From positions 964,579 to 995,747 of the forward strand of contig KQ965734.1 of NCBI GenBank assembly GCA_001574975.1: 31,169 nt of DNA, in the 5' to 3' direction. Under the pieces are notes generated by a model that ran no database searches, had not been told where the DNA came from, and saw only the letters and a list, made by a program, of their open reading frames with translations. The DNA is from Gonapodya prolifera JEL478 (taxonomy: Eukaryota; Monoblepharomycota; Monoblepharidomycetes; Monoblepharidales; Gonapodyaceae). The first letter of the stretch is position 1, and each line of letters opens with the position of its first letter. The translations under genes and the position numbers were made by a program. Shown piece by piece: positions 29,861-31,169 of the stretch.

Positions 29861-30808
29861 GCAACGCTGATTACGAGAAAAATGTATTCTCAGATCCATG
29901 TTAACATTTCCCTTTCGCTCAAGTTGGTGTTTCGGTGGCATCACAATACTTAACGCCAGACAGAAGAACCTTGTAACGAAAGACTGTCAGTATTGCGAGA
30001 TTTGATGAGCCGCGCTTTGGTGATCTGCTGCTGCCGGTACTATGGATGGGTGGAGAATTTCGGCGAGAATATACCATCAAGTTTGCACCAAATACGAATA
30101 GACAATCGAGGGCCTCTCGCACCGGATTGCACGTGATGTTGATGGGGCAATTGCTTTAGTGAAGATTGCTCTCGGTGACCGGTGTGATCTTGAGCAGTTG
30201 AAGCGTGGAAAACATGAAGACCATCAAGGTGGTTGACCATTACATCAAATCGCCAAGACAACAGCATCCTCAAAACAAATGATGAGCCGGGTGGGCGGCG
30301 CAGGTGAAAGATTAAGGTGGCATTCGCGACGCCGAGAATTTGCTTCACGAAGTATTCGTGCTCTAAAAACCATTGCAAAAGCCCTCCACTTTGAACATCC
30401 TCGGGACACCGCCTGGTTTCTGACGCTCCTCAGGGCCCTGCATGTCGCTGGCACATAAACTTCGAAAAAATGTTCCTCCCCAGAAACGCGATGTAAACTC
30501 CTGGCCTTGCCACAAGCATTGTTTCACGGAGTCCAACGGCGAGCACTTTATGGCGCAGCACTTAGTGAGGTAGAGCTAAAACCGAACACTCCCCGAATGG
30601 CGGCGATACTGTCCTTGACATTTACGCATTCGTAACCTCACGCTTATTCCTTCGTTGTGCTTTAGAGGCCACATCACGCCGCAAAGCCATTATCGCTCGG
30701 AAGGGGCTTGCTGTTCGCACGTAGAGCGAGTGGTGAGGAAAGAAGGTCCGGATAACGCTGTTCAGATAAATGATCAAATTCCCTCTTCTACATAAATGAA
30801 CTAACTTT
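29861..30808. other. Intergenic region, no supported gene
   Basis: A 948-bp stretch without a convincing exon chain. On the minus strand 29919-30122 has an ankyrin-like fragment (EALDCLFVFGANLMVYSRRN), and 30040-30378 is open in another frame; on the plus strand 30130-30235 is also open. The frames do not join. This could be a decayed ankyrin-type gene or chance. The end, 30770-30860, is A/T-rich. No RNA gene seen. Confidence 0.4.
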
Positions 30809-30881
30809 TTATATTATCCAAACTGTTACCCGAAACTCAATTTTAATAAACTGAGACCAACGTTCAATGCTGAAATAGAAA

Positions 30882-31169
30882 CTAGATATCAACAGCGAAA
30901 CGCAAAAAAAAACCCACAGACGCAGCAGGAACGGAGCTCCCCTTCCAGAGTCCACTGGCGGCGTCGATGAGGTAGTGAGGTATCGTCGCGGAAGAGGGGG
31001 TGTGAGGTCTTGAAACGTTGGGCCCTGGATCGTAAGAGAGAAAAGTAAAGGAAAAATGGTTAACCATGTCCGACCACACATCTCCGAGACCGACACTCAC
31101 CAAATGCGCCAAAGGCGTGCGCGCTCGCGGAGCTTTAGCCGGCTCTGGGGGGGCCGGGGAGTGACCCCT
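30882..31169 (-). CDS. Possible 3' end of a gene entering from the right edge
   Basis: A strong donor (GTGAGT at 31100-31095) and a good acceptor (pyrimidine tract ending near 31025) suggest an intron between an edge exon 31101-31169 and a last exon ending near 30882 or 30809. Three frames are open across it, one with a hydrophobic stretch (LLRLWVFFCVSLLISSF), so the product cannot be chosen. Ends are approximate. Confidence 0.25.
   Translation of the reverse strand, partial: RGHSPAPPEPAKAPRARTPLAHLVSVGLGDVWSDMVNHFSFTFLSYDPGPNVSRPHTPSSATIPHYLIDAASGLWKGSSVPAASVGFFLRFAVDI

Overview
The window is eukaryotic nuclear DNA, most likely from an early-diverging, chytrid-like fungus. That placement is an inference. 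Most genes are broken by many short GT-AG introns (mostly 35-110 bp), genes lie close together on both strands, and the products include an F-box protein, a cyclin, Ca2+-regulated mitochondrial carriers, a full-length ABC exporter fold, a plant-type LRR membrane protein and a mucin-like membrane protein. It is draft sequence: single Ns stand at 621, 818 and 18756, and the one at 818 sits between two identical 95-bp copies, which looks like an unmerged contig overlap. I built exon models by hand, keeping reading phase across every splice. Most models close with consistent phase; exceptions are stated.

Layout. 3-2800 (+): 3' part of a Thr/Pro-rich mucin-like protein with a membrane segment and a Gly/Ala-rich tail. 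3050-4961 (-): unknown Cys-pair protein of about 407 aa in 12 exons. 5266-6603 (+): unknown protein of about 370 aa, divergent from the last. 6921-8086 (+): unknown protein with BED-like Cys/His clusters. 8327-10136 (-): old yellow enzyme-type flavin oxidoreductase. 10395-11273 (-): Arg/Ser-rich protein. 11601-13080 (-): signal peptide, LRRs, membrane helix, proline-rich tail. 13360-14811 (-): F-box protein. 15044-16210 (-): Cys-rich unknown. 16844-23043 (+): ABCB-like exporter with 8 exons. 23145-24685 (-): cyclin-box protein. 24678-25025 (-): small unknown protein whose ORF overlaps the cyclin start by 8 nt. 25490-27679 and 27876-29860 (+): tandem EF-hand mitochondrial carriers (SCaMC/Sal1 type). 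30882-31169 (-): possible edge gene.

The most striking item is the ABC transporter. The exon chain, transmembrane parts and both nucleotide-binding domains are present, but the Walker A lysine, Q-loop glutamine, LSGGQ signature and H-switch histidine are missing from both domains, and each Walker B is changed. It reads as an intact gene for a transporter fold that should not hydrolyse ATP. The other strong signals are the tandem carrier duplication with an unusual matrix-loop insertion in both copies, and the cyclin/small-ORF overlap.

I see no operon-like multi-gene system, no RNA genes, no transposon with intact coding capacity and no CRISPR array. The genes look functionally independent.
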